A DNA stretch of 12,368 bases from Nitrospirae bacterium GWC2_57_9 (lineage in GTDB: Bacteria > Nitrospirota > UBA9217), in NCBI GenBank assembly GCA_001805085.1, contig MHEA01000191.1, forward strand, positions 1,072-13,439. Reading direction: 5' to 3'. Made by a program: the position numbers and the translations under genes. Of this stretch, positions 12,368 to 12,368 are shown one piece after another; position 1 is the first letter of the stretch, and every line of letters begins with the position of its first letter. Below the pieces are notes generated by a model. That model saw nothing but the letters and a program-made list of their open reading frames with translations. It was not told the DNA's origin and did not search any database.

Positions 12368-12368
12368 T

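Overview
This is a gene-dense window of about 12.4 kb with moderately high GC. It reads as ordinary chromosome from a Gram-negative, respiring, anaerobe-type bacterium. The support for this is an outer-membrane beta-barrel with a signal peptide, a GmhB-type heptose phosphatase, a membrane-anchored decaheme cytochrome c, a DUF362-ferredoxin protein and a PATAN/GspE-N protein. This content, plus short dispersed palindromes with GTCATTCCCG ends and a CACAGAG-type triplicated hairpin, resembles Nitrospirota or former deltaproteobacteria. That placement is inference; no rRNA or marker phylogeny is available here.

Layout, left to right. Position 1 cuts a plus-strand gene that ends at 221. A minus-strand HAD phosphatase (259-828) follows, then a doubtful small plus-strand ORF (927-1133). 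A mobile palindrome (1197-1278) precedes a minus-strand pyrimidine cluster transcribed as DUF3786 gene, pyrF, pyrE (3331 to 1300). A second palindromic repeat sits between pyrF and pyrE. Next is a minus-strand pair, an outer-membrane beta-barrel followed by a PATAN protein, with a good promoter in front and a good terminator behind. An HNH endonuclease (minus) and an internally duplicated HEAT-like protein (plus) diverge from promoters that share one -35 region. A minus-strand pair, suhB-like phosphatase and DUF362-ferredoxin protein, overlaps by 11 bases. Two small HTH regulators diverge from 8974-9126. Finally come a decaheme cytochrome and two unlike aspartate-semialdehyde dehydrogenase genes in series, the upstream one running off the right edge.

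The identifiable functions are UMP synthesis (pyrE, pyrF), lysine/threonine/methionine precursor synthesis (two asd genes), probable heptose (LPS) or related phosphate chemistry (GmhB-like, SuhB-like), and periplasmic electron transfer (decaheme cytochrome). I found no CRISPR array, phage, transposase, tRNA or rRNA. I do not see a clear new defence or biosynthetic system. The most unusual points are the repeat that supplies the pyrF stop codon, the paired asd forms, the NapC-like N-terminus extended to ten hemes, the back-to-back promoters with a shared -35, and the leader hairpin in front of the duplicated HEAT-like protein.
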